NCBI RefSeq assembly: GCF_000512695.2
Contig: NZ_AZRW02000036.1
Span: 1 to 62,974, forward strand
Length of the DNA stretch: 62,974 bases
DNA from: Pseudomonas sp. QTF5
GTDB taxonomy: Bacteria; Pseudomonadota; Gammaproteobacteria; Pseudomonadales; Pseudomonadaceae
Direction: 5' to 3'
Shown here one piece after another: positions 16,356-26,232 of this stretch. Position numbers and translations under genes: made by a program. The stretch's first letter is position 1. Every line of letters starts with the position of its first letter. The notes beneath the pieces are model-generated. The model saw only the letters and a program-made list of their open reading frames with translations. It was not told where the DNA came from and did not search any database.

Positions 16356-17456
16356 TCAGAATTCGATCCGCACATCCCCCTTCGGCACGCTGCAGCACGA
16401 CAGGATGTAACCCTCGGCTTCGTCTTCTTCGGTAATCCCGCCGTTGTGTTCCATGTCGACTTCACCACCGAGTTTCATCACCTTGCAGGTCCCGCAGATC
16501 CCCATCCCACAGGCTTTCGGAATCAGCAAGCCAAGCTTGGCCGCCGCCGCATGCACAGTCTCGCCCGGGGCCACGCGAATGCTCTTGCCGGATGCGGTGA
16601 ATTCCACCTGATGCAGGTCCGCCACGTCGATGTCCGGTGCGTCTGCTGCGATTTCGGCTTGCTCCACCGCATCGGCACGGGCTTCCGCTGGTGTCGCACC
16701 GAAGGATTCTTCGTGATAACGCGTCATGTCGAAGCCAGCCGCCTCGAGCATGCGCTTGACCGCGTTCATGTACGGGGTCGGGCCGCAGCAGAAGACTTCA
16801 CGCTCAAGGAAGTCCGGCGCCATCAGTTCGAGCATCTTGTGGTTCAGGTACCCGCGATAACCGGCCCACGGCTCACCCAGACCATGTTTCTCACAGATCA
16901 GGTGCAAGCTGAAGTTGTCGATCCGCGACGCCATGTGTTCCAGCTCGCGGTGATAAATGATGTCTTTGGGCGAACGGGCGCTGTGGATAAACACCATGTC
17001 GACGTTGCCGTTAGTGTCGTAGAACCAGCGGGCCATGGACATGACCGGGGTGATGCCGACACCGCCGCTGAGGTAGAGCACTCTCGGCGCGGTGAAGTCC
17101 ATGGCGTTGAACAGCCCGACCGGCCCGTGCACCGCCAGCTCCTGGCCTTCATGTAGAGTGTCGTGCAGCCAGTTGGACACCTTGCCACCGGGCACACGTT
17201 TGATGGTCACCGAAAAGCTGTACGGCACCGACGGTGAGCTGGAAATGGTGTAGGAGCGCATGATCGGCACGCCGTCGATCTCCAGCTCCAGGGTGACGAA
17301 TTGCCCGGGTTTGAAAAAGAACAGAATCGGCTGGTCGGCCATGAAGCAGAAGGTACGCACATCCCAGGTTTCCTGGATGACTTTGACGCAACGGACAATA
17401 TGTCGACCATTGGCCCAGGTCTGGGTGGTTACCGGGTTCAGGAAGCTGTTGGACAT
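16356..17456 (-). CDS. gbcB: Glycine betaine demethylase, reductase subunit
   Basis: A 366-residue ferredoxin-type reductase. An FAD domain (RSYTISSSP) is followed by an NAD domain (LYLSGGVGITPVMSMAR and CGPTPYM), then a C-terminal plant-type [2Fe-2S] domain with CGMGICGTC and a later Cys (ILSCCS). It passes electrons from NAD(P)H to the Rieske oxygenase GbcA, which removes a methyl group from glycine betaine to give dimethylglycine. Start 17456 fits the family opening MSNSFLNPVTTQTW; the upstream in-frame ATG at 17522 is unlikely. It is divergent from gbcA over a 279-base control region. Confidence 0.95.
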   Translation of the reverse strand: MSNSFLNPVTTQTWANGRHIVRCVKVIQETWDVRTFCFMADQPILFFFKPGQFVTLELEIDGVPIMRSYTISSSPSVPYSFSVTIKRVPGGKVSNWLHDTLHEGQELAVHGPVGLFNAMDFTAPRVLYLSGGVGITPVMSMARWFYDTNGNVDMVFIHSARSPKDIIYHRELEHMASRIDNFSLHLICEKHGLGEPWAGYRGYLNHKMLELMAPDFLEREVFCCGPTPYMNAVKRMLEAAGFDMTRYHEESFGATPAEARADAVEQAEIAADAPDIDVADLHQVEFTASGKSIRVAPGETVHAAAAKLGLLIPKACGMGICGTCKVMKLGGEVDMEHNGGITEEDEAEGYILSCCSVPKGDVRIEF

Positions 17457-17527
17457 GCTGATCTCCACGGCCGACTGTCGGCCTTCATGTTGGCGATTCT
17501 GCGTATAGCGCAGCCCCTCCATTTACC

Positions 17528-17557
17528 TATCTGCGACATTCACATACTTATCGCGAC
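17528..17557 (+). promoter_or_regulatory. Candidate GbdR operator in the gbcB-gbcA control region
   Basis: The divergent promoter region holds a direct repeat, TATCTGCGAC ending at 17537 and TATCGCGAC ending at 17557, with 20 bases between equivalent ends. AraC-family activators bind such two-turn direct repeats. A similar pair stands before cbcX at 59593-59625. GbdR control of gbcA and gbcB is known in P. aeruginosa; the site assignment is mine. Confidence 0.45.
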
Positions 17558-17735
17558 CAGCCCCCAATTACCGGGGGTTGCGCGTCGGGAACAGATTGGG
17601 CCATGTCGCCCATGGATAAGGTTCCGGGCAACGGCGGCCCCACACTCGCCTCAACAGATAACTGCTGTTTTTTGTCTTGCGTCGCACAACCGTAGCCACT
17701 ATTCGCCGGCCACACAGAATGGCCTTGAGGATTAA

Positions 17736-19034
17736 ATGATGGACGTCACCACTACCCTGAGCCTGGGCGATCCGCTGGAACCCGCACGCAAGGCCACCGC
17801 GCAGATGCTGCAAGAGCGCGAGCGTACTTTTTCGCTGCCGCAGCCGTTTTACTCTGACGAGCGGCTGTTTGATATCGACATGCAGGAAATCTTTCAGAAA
17901 GAGTGGTTGATCGCCGGCATGACCTGCGAAATCCCGACAAAGGGCAACTACCTGACCCTGCAGGTCGGCAAAAACCCGATCATCGTGATCCGCGGCGCAG
18001 ACGGCGTGGTCCATGCGTTCCACAACGTCTGCCGCCACCGTGGTTCACGGCTGTGCACCAGTGAAAAAGGCAAAGTCGCCAAACTGGTCTGCCACTACCA
18101 CCAGTGGACGTATGAGCTGGACGGTCGCCTGCTGTTCGCCGGCACCGAAATGGGCGCCGACTTCGACATGAAGCAGTACGGCCTCAAACCGGTGAATGTG
18201 AAAACCGCTGGCGGTTACATCTTCATCAGCCTGTCGGAGAACCCGCCAGCCATTGATGACTTCCTGTCGACGCTGAACCATTACATGGAACCGTACGACA
18301 TGGAGAACACCAAGGTGGCGATCCAGACCACCTTGTTCGAAAAAGCCAACTGGAAACTGGTGCTGGAAAACAACCGCGAGTGCTACCACTGCAACGCGTC
18401 GCACCCGGAACTGTTGAAAACCCTGCTGGAATGGGACGACGTCACCGACCCGCGTGCCGACCAGGCCTTCAAGGACCACGTCGCTGCTTCGGCCGCGGCC
18501 TGGGAAGCCGAGAAGATCCCTTACGCCCATGCCAGTTTCGGCCTGCGTAACCGCATCGTGCGCATGCCGCTGCTCAAGGGCACCGTGTCGATGACGATCG
18601 ACGGCAAGCAAGGCTGCAAAAAACTCATGGGCCGGATCCAGAACCCGGACCTGGGTTCGATGCGCATCCTGCACCTGCCGCACTCGTGGAACCACTGCAT
18701 GGGCGACCACATCATCGTGTTCACCGTGTGGCCGATCAGCGCTCAGGAAACCATGGTCACCACCAAGTGGATCGTCCACAAGGACGCGGTCGAAGGCGTG
18801 GACTACGACGTGGAGCGCATGCGCCAGGTCTGGGATGCGACCAACGATCAGGACCGTCGCCTGGCCGAAGAAAACCAGCGCGGGATCAACTCCACCGCGT
18901 ACCAGCCAGGGCCTTACTCCAAGACCTATGAGTTCGGCGTGGTGAACTTTGTGGATTGGTACAGCGAGCGGTTGCTGAACAACCTTGGGGCCGAGCCTGC
19001 GCCGTATCTCAAAGGGGTGCCGGTACAAGGCTAA
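17736..19034 (+). CDS. gbcA: Glycine betaine demethylase, Rieske oxygenase subunit
   Basis: A 432-residue Rieske non-haem iron oxygenase. The [2Fe-2S] ligands appear as CRHRGSRLC and CHYHQWTYELDG. The mononuclear iron site lies in NNRECYHCNASHPEL. With GbcB it demethylates glycine betaine to dimethylglycine with release of formaldehyde. ATG 17736 and the adjacent ATG 17739 are both possible starts. The gene is divergent from gbcB, and the product feeds DgcAB encoded at 29.7-33.9 kb. Closely matches the P. aeruginosa protein in opening and length. Confidence 0.95.
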   Translation: MMDVTTTLSLGDPLEPARKATAQMLQERERTFSLPQPFYSDERLFDIDMQEIFQKEWLIAGMTCEIPTKGNYLTLQVGKNPIIVIRGADGVVHAFHNVCRHRGSRLCTSEKGKVAKLVCHYHQWTYELDGRLLFAGTEMGADFDMKQYGLKPVNVKTAGGYIFISLSENPPAIDDFLSTLNHYMEPYDMENTKVAIQTTLFEKANWKLVLENNRECYHCNASHPELLKTLLEWDDVTDPRADQAFKDHVAASAAAWEAEKIPYAHASFGLRNRIVRMPLLKGTVSMTIDGKQGCKKLMGRIQNPDLGSMRILHLPHSWNHCMGDHIIVFTVWPISAQETMVTTKWIVHKDAVEGVDYDVERMRQVWDATNDQDRRLAEENQRGINSTAYQPGPYSKTYEFGVVNFVDWYSERLLNNLGAEPAPYLKGVPVQG

Positions 19035-19044
19035 GATCAAGAGC

Positions 19045-19140
19045 TTCGCGAGCAAGCCCGCTCCCACATTGGTTCGGTGGCGTACACAAAATTTGTGAAC
19101 GACTCGATCAACTAGATGTGGGAGCGGGCTTGCTCGCGAA
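19045..19140. repeat. REP pair (REPIN)
   Basis: Inverted arms TTCGCGAGCAAGCCCGCTCC and GGAGCGGGCTTGCTCGCGAA lie between the convergent gbcA and metallophosphoesterase genes. Confidence 0.9.
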
Positions 19141-19161
19141 AGCGGTCGCACATTCACCCAA

Positions 19162-20406
19162 TCAACTCGAAGACCACCGCACCGACCCATCCTCCCCAAT
19201 AAACTCCTCGACGATGTTCTCCCCCACCAGCCGCACCTTCACATAACCATTCAGCACCCGTAACGGGTACGCCTCATCCCGCGCATTTTTGGTTTCCGAC
19301 CACAACACCCGCGCATGCCCGTCCAACTCGCTGGCATTGCCATAGGGAATCGCCCCGTGCCCGGCGCAACGCGCATGCAACCCGCCTTGAGCGGCGTAGC
19401 AGATACCGTTGTGCAAATGCCCCCAATACCAGTAATCCGGCTCGCGGCCCAAGGCATCGCAGACGGGTTGATACAGCGCGGTCTTGTTGTGCCCGGAAAT
19501 GTCGAAGCCCTGGTGATGACTGAGCACCATGATCTTCTTGCGTTGGGGCAGGCTTTTCATCCAGTCGATCTGCGGTTGGTTCAGGGTGCCATCCATGTAC
19601 AGGTTCATGGCGTCCGAGGCATACGCCGTGTCGAGGCCGATCACCAGCCAATCGTCGTTGTACAGCGCGAAGTAACTGGTGCCCTGCTGCGCCGGAAAAC
19701 GCTTGGCCAGTTCCTTGAAATAGCCGTGGGCGCCGCTGTACATCTCGTGGTTGGAATTGAGAGTGAAAGAGCCTTGCGTGCCCATCGGCCAGCCGGCCAT
19801 GTCCACGTCTTCCTGGGAATGGGTGCCGGCGTAATACACATCCCCCAGGTGAATGGTGAAATTGGCCCGGGCCAGTTGCATCTGATTCGCCACCGCCACC
19901 GCCGGGGCATGGCTGTCGAACGGTCCGGTGCCCCAGTCGCCGGCGATCGCCAGGGTCACGTTGCGATCCATTTTCACTAATGCCGGGTCAGTGGCGAACG
20001 GCGCGTGATGCCGCAGGTTTTCGATCCACTTGAGCAGCGCCTCGCTCCACAACAGATCCAGCAGCTCCCATTTGCGACAACCGAGCAGACTGCCGTCCTT
20101 CAGCACCCGGGTTTGTAGCTCGTCCACCGATTGCGGCAACGGGCTGGCATTGCCGATACGCAGGATCGACAAGCCATGGGCCAACTCCCACGGCACGCCC
20201 GGCTGATCGTCCGGCAAATCGCCGTGTTTGAGCACGTACTGCGCCTGATCGTGGCCGCGTTTGAGCAGCGCAATGATGGCTTCGAACTCCTGAGGTTCGA
20301 GCTCGCTGACGAGCTTCATCCAGGCCATTTCCACGCGCGTGAGCAAACCATGCAGCCGCACTTTGACCTTGTCGTACTCGTGTTCCCAATGACTGACCAA
20401 TGACAT
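19162..20406 (-). CDS. Metallophosphoesterase
   Basis: About 414 residues (start 20406, MSLVSHWEHEYDKV; ATG 20421 is also open). An N-terminal helical region of about 150 residues precedes a calcineurin-like phosphoesterase domain. The metal motifs are AGDWGTG, HLGDVYYAGT, NSNHEMY (where GNHD/E is usual), VLSHHQGFD and GHLHNG. No signal peptide is seen. It is the last gene of a three-gene minus-strand set with a dihaem cytochrome and a GMC oxidoreductase-hydrolase fusion, and the cytochrome stop lies 26 bases upstream. The substrate is unknown. Confidence 0.85.
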   Translation of the reverse strand: MSLVSHWEHEYDKVKVRLHGLLTRVEMAWMKLVSELEPQEFEAIIALLKRGHDQAQYVLKHGDLPDDQPGVPWELAHGLSILRIGNASPLPQSVDELQTRVLKDGSLLGCRKWELLDLLWSEALLKWIENLRHHAPFATDPALVKMDRNVTLAIAGDWGTGPFDSHAPAVAVANQMQLARANFTIHLGDVYYAGTHSQEDVDMAGWPMGTQGSFTLNSNHEMYSGAHGYFKELAKRFPAQQGTSYFALYNDDWLVIGLDTAYASDAMNLYMDGTLNQPQIDWMKSLPQRKKIMVLSHHQGFDISGHNKTALYQPVCDALGREPDYWYWGHLHNGICYAAQGGLHARCAGHGAIPYGNASELDGHARVLWSETKNARDEAYPLRVLNGYVKVRLVGENIVEEFIGEDGSVRWSSS

Positions 20407-20432
20407 GTCGTGTTCCTCCATCCGTAGTGGAA

Positions 20433-22301
20433 TTACAGGGTTTTCATGAACTCGATGAGCGCCCGCTTATCGAGTTCCGACAGTTGGGTGCCGTACAGAT
20501 GGCCGCCGTTGTGGTTGCCCTCCAGGCGAGTGTCGTATTTGAAGTCCGCCGAGGCCTTCATCTGCTGGCCACTGGTGACGAAGCCGACCTTGTCCTGGTC
20601 GTACACATCGGAGCCGGTAAAGAACACCAGCGGCCTCTTTTCCGGTGGCTGCAACAAATCCCACAGAGTCGGCACCGAACCGTTGTGCAAGTACGGCGCG
20701 CGCAACCAGACGCCGTCGGTGGGCGTGTTGCTGTAGCTCTGGGTCTTGCGATAGGCGCCAAAGTCGAACGGCGATTTCTTGAAGCCATGGAAAGCCGTCA
20801 CCAAACCTGTGGTGAACGAGTTCAGCCGATGGGGATCGGTGCCCAGTTCATCAATGCTGGTGGTGACCTGACCGGTGTCGGTGCGGCCAAAATCGTGGCA
20901 ACTGGCGCAGTTGTTTTCCCAGACCGGTTTACCCCGTGCGACTTTGGCCTGATCCAGCGCGAACGGCCATGCCGGCGCCTTGTGGCCCAGCAGCCAGTTG
21001 GTCACCCGGTTGAAGCTGGCCGGCAGCACCGACTCCGGTGTCGCGCCCACGGCCATGGCCGCCGCGTAGTTGCGCTCGTGGATGTCGTTGTTGTTGCCGT
21101 CCCAGTGCAGGTAAAGCGACTCCCGAGGTTTCTGGTTCCAGACTTGCGGCAAATCTACGGTGCCGATGGTCGAGTCATCCGGGAAGCCGAACACCACCAT
21201 TTTCGTCGGGTTGAAGGTGTCGGTGCGTCCCGGCCCTTGCGGTGCGCGCAGGCGTTGCCAGGCATAGGCCTGCTTCTGCTTGACCAGCGCGCTCGTGGCC
21301 ATCGGAATGATCACGTAGCGGTTGTACAAGCGCTCGAAAAACCCGAGCTGGAACTTACTGTTGATCGCCGTCATCACCGCGCCAGGGGTGAATGTCGGAT
21401 CGCTGGCGCAATTGTAGGCGAACCACTGGAAGGCCTGCAGTTGCAGGGTATTGGCCGGCGCGGTGGCCACCGGGATGGCGACGTCGCTGGTATTGGCCCG
21501 GTAGGAACCGGTGTGACACAGGGCACAGTTGGGCTCCACGGTCGGGTAGCCGATCTGCCGCTTGGCCATGCCGATCGGCAGGTCCTTGCCGTTCTCGTAA
21601 AGAAAACCAAAGACTTCGTAGCCGCCGGGTTTCGGCAGTTTATCCGGGCACATCTGCGGCAATACGGCGAACAGGTAATAGGGAATCCGCGCCTCGATGC
21701 CCAGGCCGATGGCGCCGTATTTGTAGTGGTCCTCATCGGAGGCGTATTGCTCTGCCGGAACCACCCGCAGCATCTGGTACCAGGTTTCGTAGCCGATAAA
21801 CCCCAACGCCAGTACCACGACCAGCGTGGCGACTTTGAAACTGTGCTGCTGCCAGCGTCGCGCCCACGCTGCGCGCCACTCATGCCAGCCGTCGCGAAGC
21901 AACGCCAAGGGCCGACTGGCCGGCGCGCTGCCCAGGTACAGCAGAATCCCGAGGATCAGGAACATGCTCAGATCGCCCAGCAGCATCGGCACGAATACCT
22001 GGGCCTGGTTGCTGGTGTTGATCAGGTAGATCCAGAACGCCACGGCGACCAATCGCGACAACACGCACAGCCACGAATGCACCACGTATTTGGGTGCGTT
22101 GAAGCCTGACGGCATGTAGAAGAGACTGATCCCCACCAGCAACATGCCGGCGTTTTCCAGCCACGGATCGGAGAGTTGCGGCGGCATCCCGAGCATCGAG
22201 GTCAGCAATGCCGGCGCAAACAGCGCCGGGATCGCGAAGACCATGTTCATCACAATGCCTAGCCAGATGAAGCGTTGAAACCAGCGGATGTAACTGTCCA
22301 T
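20433..22301 (-). CDS. Membrane-anchored dihaem cytochrome c (peroxidase-like)
   Basis: 622 residues. The N-terminal part (about residues 1-130) has four hydrophobic spans, and another lies near 155-175. A large periplasmic part follows with two c-type haem sites, CALCH (about 260) and CASCH (about 465), and MauG/CcpA-like surroundings such as FGRTDTGQVTTS and PTDGVWLRAPYLHNGSVPTL. The last phrase is shared by cytochrome-containing oxidases or peroxidases. Fused membrane and dihaem domains with this order are uncommon. It is co-directional with the GMC oxidoreductase upstream and may take electrons from it; that link is inferred. Confidence 0.8.
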   Translation of the reverse strand: MDSYIRWFQRFIWLGIVMNMVFAIPALFAPALLTSMLGMPPQLSDPWLENAGMLLVGISLFYMPSGFNAPKYVVHSWLCVLSRLVAVAFWIYLINTSNQAQVFVPMLLGDLSMFLILGILLYLGSAPASRPLALLRDGWHEWRAAWARRWQQHSFKVATLVVVLALGFIGYETWYQMLRVVPAEQYASDEDHYKYGAIGLGIEARIPYYLFAVLPQMCPDKLPKPGGYEVFGFLYENGKDLPIGMAKRQIGYPTVEPNCALCHTGSYRANTSDVAIPVATAPANTLQLQAFQWFAYNCASDPTFTPGAVMTAINSKFQLGFFERLYNRYVIIPMATSALVKQKQAYAWQRLRAPQGPGRTDTFNPTKMVVFGFPDDSTIGTVDLPQVWNQKPRESLYLHWDGNNNDIHERNYAAAMAVGATPESVLPASFNRVTNWLLGHKAPAWPFALDQAKVARGKPVWENNCASCHDFGRTDTGQVTTSIDELGTDPHRLNSFTTGLVTAFHGFKKSPFDFGAYRKTQSYSNTPTDGVWLRAPYLHNGSVPTLWDLLQPPEKRPLVFFTGSDVYDQDKVGFVTSGQQMKASADFKYDTRLEGNHNGGHLYGTQLSELDKRALIEFMKTL

Positions 22302-22349
22302 GGCATCCCTTTCCTTGTAGTCACCAATCTCAAGTCAGCACACGGCTTT

Positions 22350-22482
22350 TGTGGCGAGGGAGCTTGCTCCCGCTCGGCTGCGAAGCAGTCGTAAAACCAG
22401 AAAGCGCGATGTATCTGATAGATCGCATCCTCAGGTTTTGGGGCTGCTATGCAGCCCAGCGGGAGCAAGCTCCCTCGCCACA
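22350..22482. repeat. REP pair of the GTGGCGAGGGAGCTTGCTC class
   Basis: The left arm TGTGGCGAGGGAGCTTGCTC at 22350 and its inverse end at 22482. It occupies the space between the GMC fusion gene and the cytochrome gene. Confidence 0.85.
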
Positions 22483-22493
22483 GGTAAGCAGTA

Positions 22494-25400
22494 CTAGCCG
22501 AGGGCCGTTTTCTCCAGGTGTTGCAGGATGATCGGGTACACATCGAGCACCGCATTCTTGCCGAACATGCAGTCGATATGTCCGTAACCCGGTACCACAT
22601 GCCGGCTATAGCGCTCCGGTCCATGGACTTTGCACACGCGCTCATAGGTCTTGAGCGTGCTTTCGGGCAGGTAGCATTGGTTGTCTTCGCCGCTGATGAA
22701 GCAGATCGGCATGGTCAGCCGGTCGAAGTGCGGCATGTAGACGTCCTGGCCCTTGAAGTCCACCAGATGGCCTTTGCGCAGAATCAACGCCAAGTGCTCG
22801 AAGGTCTGCATGTTCGACTCGCCGAACAGCTCGTGCAGGTTGTCGTGCAGGGTTTCGTTGAGGGTGTCGTGGCGGTACAGCGACGCATACATGAAGGTGA
22901 TGCGATGGCAAACCGGGTTGGTGCAGTAGCCCTGAGCCTCGATGCGGGCGTAGCCGTTGAGGGCCTTGTCGTAGAGTTTGTTGAACCAGCTCTCTTTGTT
23001 ATCGGCATAGGCTGTGAGGGATTTGATACCGATGGCGTCGAGCATCCCTGGCAAATGCAGGCCGGCCTTGAGCCCGGTTGCCGTGGCGACCACCGTATCC
23101 GCCGCGATCTGCGAACACACCACCGAACGCACGCCCTGCAACCCGGCCAACAACGACATGAAGAAAGTCGTCGCGCCGTAGCAATGCACCACGCATTGCA
23201 CGTCCGCGGCCTTGGTTGCTTGCTGGATCTGCGCGATGGCAGCCTTGAAGTCGTACTGCGCAATCTGATCGCCGTTCCATTCCTTCTTGCTCGCGGGCAA
23301 CAGAATGCTCACCCGCAAATCCAGGAGCCAGACGTCGTACTCGTGCTTGCACAAGTACTCCAGCAGGTTGGTCTGGATGGTGTCGGTGGAGAAAATATTC
23401 GAGCCCACTCCCAAGCCATGCACCAGCATCACCGGCCCTTTGCTGCCGCCCTGATAGCGGGTCAGGCGTAGCTGGACGCTGTCTTCGGTCTGGAAGAACT
23501 GCACGCTCGGAATCGGCGCATCCAATGGGCGTTTCTGCCGCGGCGGTGCATCAGGGTTGAAGTAGATATCGCCGGCGAACACGCCGCCGTAGCTCTCCCA
23601 CAAGATGCCAGCGAAGAACTTGCCGAACCGCGCCAGCCCTTCGACGCGCTCACGTTCGTTGCGTGCGTTGAGCACCTTCATGGTGGTCATCTGCTTGGCG
23701 AAATCGGCTGGATGGATGTGCATCACCCCCGAGCCGATCACCTCGCCGGTCTTGTCCGACCCACGATACAGCGTCACGTAAAGAGTGCTGGTGTCGTGCC
23801 AGACGTTCAGCACGCCGTTGTCTTCGGGCACGGTCTTGAACGCGCTGAAGTAATAATCGCTGCCGTCCTCGGCGGTCAGTTTCATGTCGTACTTCATGTG
23901 CCGCACGCCGACCTGTTCCTGATACTCCTCGAACAGGTTGAACACGCCATTGCTGGCGGTCAGCGGTTCCGGCGACAGGCCGGGCGCATCGAGTGTGCCG
24001 ACCAGCGTCGCGGCGTGTTGCGGCTCCTTGATCATGCGGTTGAGGTCGTTGGCGGTGATGGTCAGGGTGAACTCGATCGGCGAGTTCTCCGACTCGCCGC
24101 GTTTAGCCGCCGCCTCGTAGAGTTTGAGATCGGTGCCCTGAGGCTGGGTGAAGTCTTTGGAGAAATAGCCCTTCATGGTTTCGGTGAACTGCACGCCGAG
24201 GGTGGGCGGCGCCACTGCTTTGCGCGGCGCCGAGGGCAGCGTGTAATCGATGTGCCAACCGCGATCGGCGGCCAGCAGGCCCATGTTGCGCTCGCTCACG
24301 GCGGAGATGGTCAGCAGCGGATTGACCGCCAGAGAGGTCGGAATCACCGCGCCGTCGGTCACGTACAGTCCGGCATAAACATCGGTGCCACTGGCGCTGC
24401 TGAATACCTGACCCTTGTGGTTGACCACGCCTTGCACCGCGTCCTCGCCCATCACGCAACCGCCCAACGGGTGAACGGACACGATGCTGTGTTTGAGCAA
24501 CTCGGTCCAGATCGGGTTCTCGACCCAGATCCCGCCCAATGCCTTGGTGCTCTGGTGTAGTCGCTCGTTACCGAGTTTGACGTTTTCCTGCTCGCCAACA
24601 CCCGGCCAGTCAATGCGCAGCTGATCCTTGCTGTCGAGCACCATGCGCCCCTTGCCGTCGTCGTGGCTCATGATCAGGTAGGTCTGCATGTTATGCAGGG
24701 CACCGTGATACGGGCCGCGCAGGAAGCTTTCGGATTCGCGCGCCGCGTACTTGAGCTTGCCGCTGAAACTGTCATCGGTGGGCTTGCCGATCAACCCGGC
24801 GAATGCGGCCATACTCGGCACCATGGGCCGGCCGAGAGCACCGGGAATCGAGCCTTCTTCGATGACCATGCGGCTGCGCCAGTCGCCTTCGGTGCGCATG
24901 TCGATGATCGAGGTGATGCACGGGCCGACCGGTTTCATTTCATTGGCCGGATGCGCGCCGAAACCGATGCCGTTGATCGCTTGGTCGCAGTTGTGGCCGA
25001 AACCGAGAATGTCACCGTTGCCGCTCATGTTTTCGCCGAGCTGATTGGACGTCGACAGGCCTTTGTCCCGGGAGCGCAGGAGTATTTCCGTGGAGCCCAG
25101 GGTGCCAGCCGACACCACGACAATGTCAGCCTTGACGAACAGCGTCGGTGCCGAGAATTTCTCGCGGCCGCTGTCCAGATACTGAAAGTGCACGATCCAG
25201 CCATCGCCGTCGCGCTCCAGATGCCGCACCTCGGCCTGGCAGAAAATCTCAGCGCCGTGGTTCCAGGCATCCGGCAGGTAATTCATCAGCGTGGTGTTCT
25301 TGGCCTTGTTGTTACAGCCCGACACGCAGTCGCCGCAGTGGTTGCACGGTAACTGCTCGACACCGACGTGGTTGAGGTTGTTCGGCAGTTTGTCGAAGGT

Positions 25401-25946
25401 CACGTTGATCGGCGGCTTGTAGAAATGCGCGCCCTGCTTCAGGTAATCAGCGGATTTTTTGTTGGCGTCGAGTTTGGGCAGGTTCGGTGCGGTGCTCGGG
25501 TACGGATTGGGCTTGAGCATCTCCCGAGCCCGGGCGTAACCCTCCTTGAGCAGCGTGTCGCGGTGTTCACGCACCGCCAGCGGCCAGCGCGGATCGTCGA
25601 ACACGCCGGGTTCCGGTTCCAGCGCAACGTTGGCGTTGATCAGCGACGTGCCGCCCAGACCGCAACCGACCACGACGTTCTGCTGGGCATTGACGTGCAG
25701 GTCGAACAGCCCGGTGCGCGAACCGATGTGCCCGTCGGGGTCATGGACTTGCAGTTCTTCAGTGGCCGCCAGCATCGTATTCGGGTATTCGCCGGGCTGG
25801 ATTTCCCGGCCTCGCTCCAGCAGGCATACGCGCTTGCCGGCCCGGGCCAGACGCGACGCCGCGATCCCGCCGCCGTAGCCAGAGCCGATGACGATCACGT
25901 CGTAATGTTCCTTGATGTCGCTGATGGGCGTGGCGATCCGTGTCAT
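22494..25946 (-). CDS. GMC oxidoreductase fused to an alpha/beta-hydrolase
   Basis: 1150 residues. Residues 1-570 are a cholesterol-oxidase-type GMC flavoprotein: VIVIGSGYGGGIAASRLARAG (about 17-37), CGDCVSGCNNKAKNT and the C-terminal HPLGGCVMG with NPLLTISAVSERN. Residues 570-810 form a beta-rich middle of unknown type (VLNVWHDTSTLYVTLYRG). Residues 820-1150 are an alpha/beta-hydrolase: MLVHGLGVGSN oxyanion region, a CYGATTF nucleophile elbow with cysteine or glycine context rather than the classic GxSxG, and GYGHIDCMFG at the end with the catalytic histidine. It may oxidise a sterol- or lipid-like alcohol and then hydrolyse it. No signal peptide is evident. Confidence 0.85.
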   Translation of the reverse strand: MTRIATPISDIKEHYDVIVIGSGYGGGIAASRLARAGKRVCLLERGREIQPGEYPNTMLAATEELQVHDPDGHIGSRTGLFDLHVNAQQNVVVGCGLGGTSLINANVALEPEPGVFDDPRWPLAVREHRDTLLKEGYARAREMLKPNPYPSTAPNLPKLDANKKSADYLKQGAHFYKPPINVTFDKLPNNLNHVGVEQLPCNHCGDCVSGCNNKAKNTTLMNYLPDAWNHGAEIFCQAEVRHLERDGDGWIVHFQYLDSGREKFSAPTLFVKADIVVVSAGTLGSTEILLRSRDKGLSTSNQLGENMSGNGDILGFGHNCDQAINGIGFGAHPANEMKPVGPCITSIIDMRTEGDWRSRMVIEEGSIPGALGRPMVPSMAAFAGLIGKPTDDSFSGKLKYAARESESFLRGPYHGALHNMQTYLIMSHDDGKGRMVLDSKDQLRIDWPGVGEQENVKLGNERLHQSTKALGGIWVENPIWTELLKHSIVSVHPLGGCVMGEDAVQGVVNHKGQVFSSASGTDVYAGLYVTDGAVIPTSLAVNPLLTISAVSERNMGLLAADRGWHIDYTLPSAPRKAVAPPTLGVQFTETMKGYFSKDFTQPQGTDLKLYEAAAKRGESENSPIEFTLTITANDLNRMIKEPQHAATLVGTLDAPGLSPEPLTASNGVFNLFEEYQEQVGVRHMKYDMKLTAEDGSDYYFSAFKTVPEDNGVLNVWHDTSTLYVTLYRGSDKTGEVIGSGVMHIHPADFAKQMTTMKVLNARNERERVEGLARFGKFFAGILWESYGGVFAGDIYFNPDAPPRQKRPLDAPIPSVQFFQTEDSVQLRLTRYQGGSKGPVMLVHGLGVGSNIFSTDTIQTNLLEYLCKHEYDVWLLDLRVSILLPASKKEWNGDQIAQYDFKAAIAQIQQATKAADVQCVVHCYGATTFFMSLLAGLQGVRSVVCSQIAADTVVATATGLKAGLHLPGMLDAIGIKSLTAYADNKESWFNKLYDKALNGYARIEAQGYCTNPVCHRITFMYASLYRHDTLNETLHDNLHELFGESNMQTFEHLALILRKGHLVDFKGQDVYMPHFDRLTMPICFISGEDNQCYLPESTLKTYERVCKVHGPERYSRHVVPGYGHIDCMFGKNAVLDVYPIILQHLEKTALG

Positions 25947-26232
25947 GGGTCATTTCCTCTCAGGCAGATGGGCAACTCTGTGGTTGCCTGCAATCGATAG
26001 ACGAACAAACGCCTGGTCACCGGGCACGGTCGGGCCTCAATGGCAGCTGCGTCAGGGTATGGGGAAAGGCTTCAGGCGCTATAGGCGAGCGCGCTGATTG
26101 GTGGCGCGACGGTGAATCCGTTTACGCAGCGAGGTGGCGGGTGTCGGTACACAGGTCGCGCAGGGGCTGAGGGGCAAATGTGGCTGCGAGCGATGTGGCT
26201 GGCTATCCATCACGCGTTCTCCCTGAACCAGA

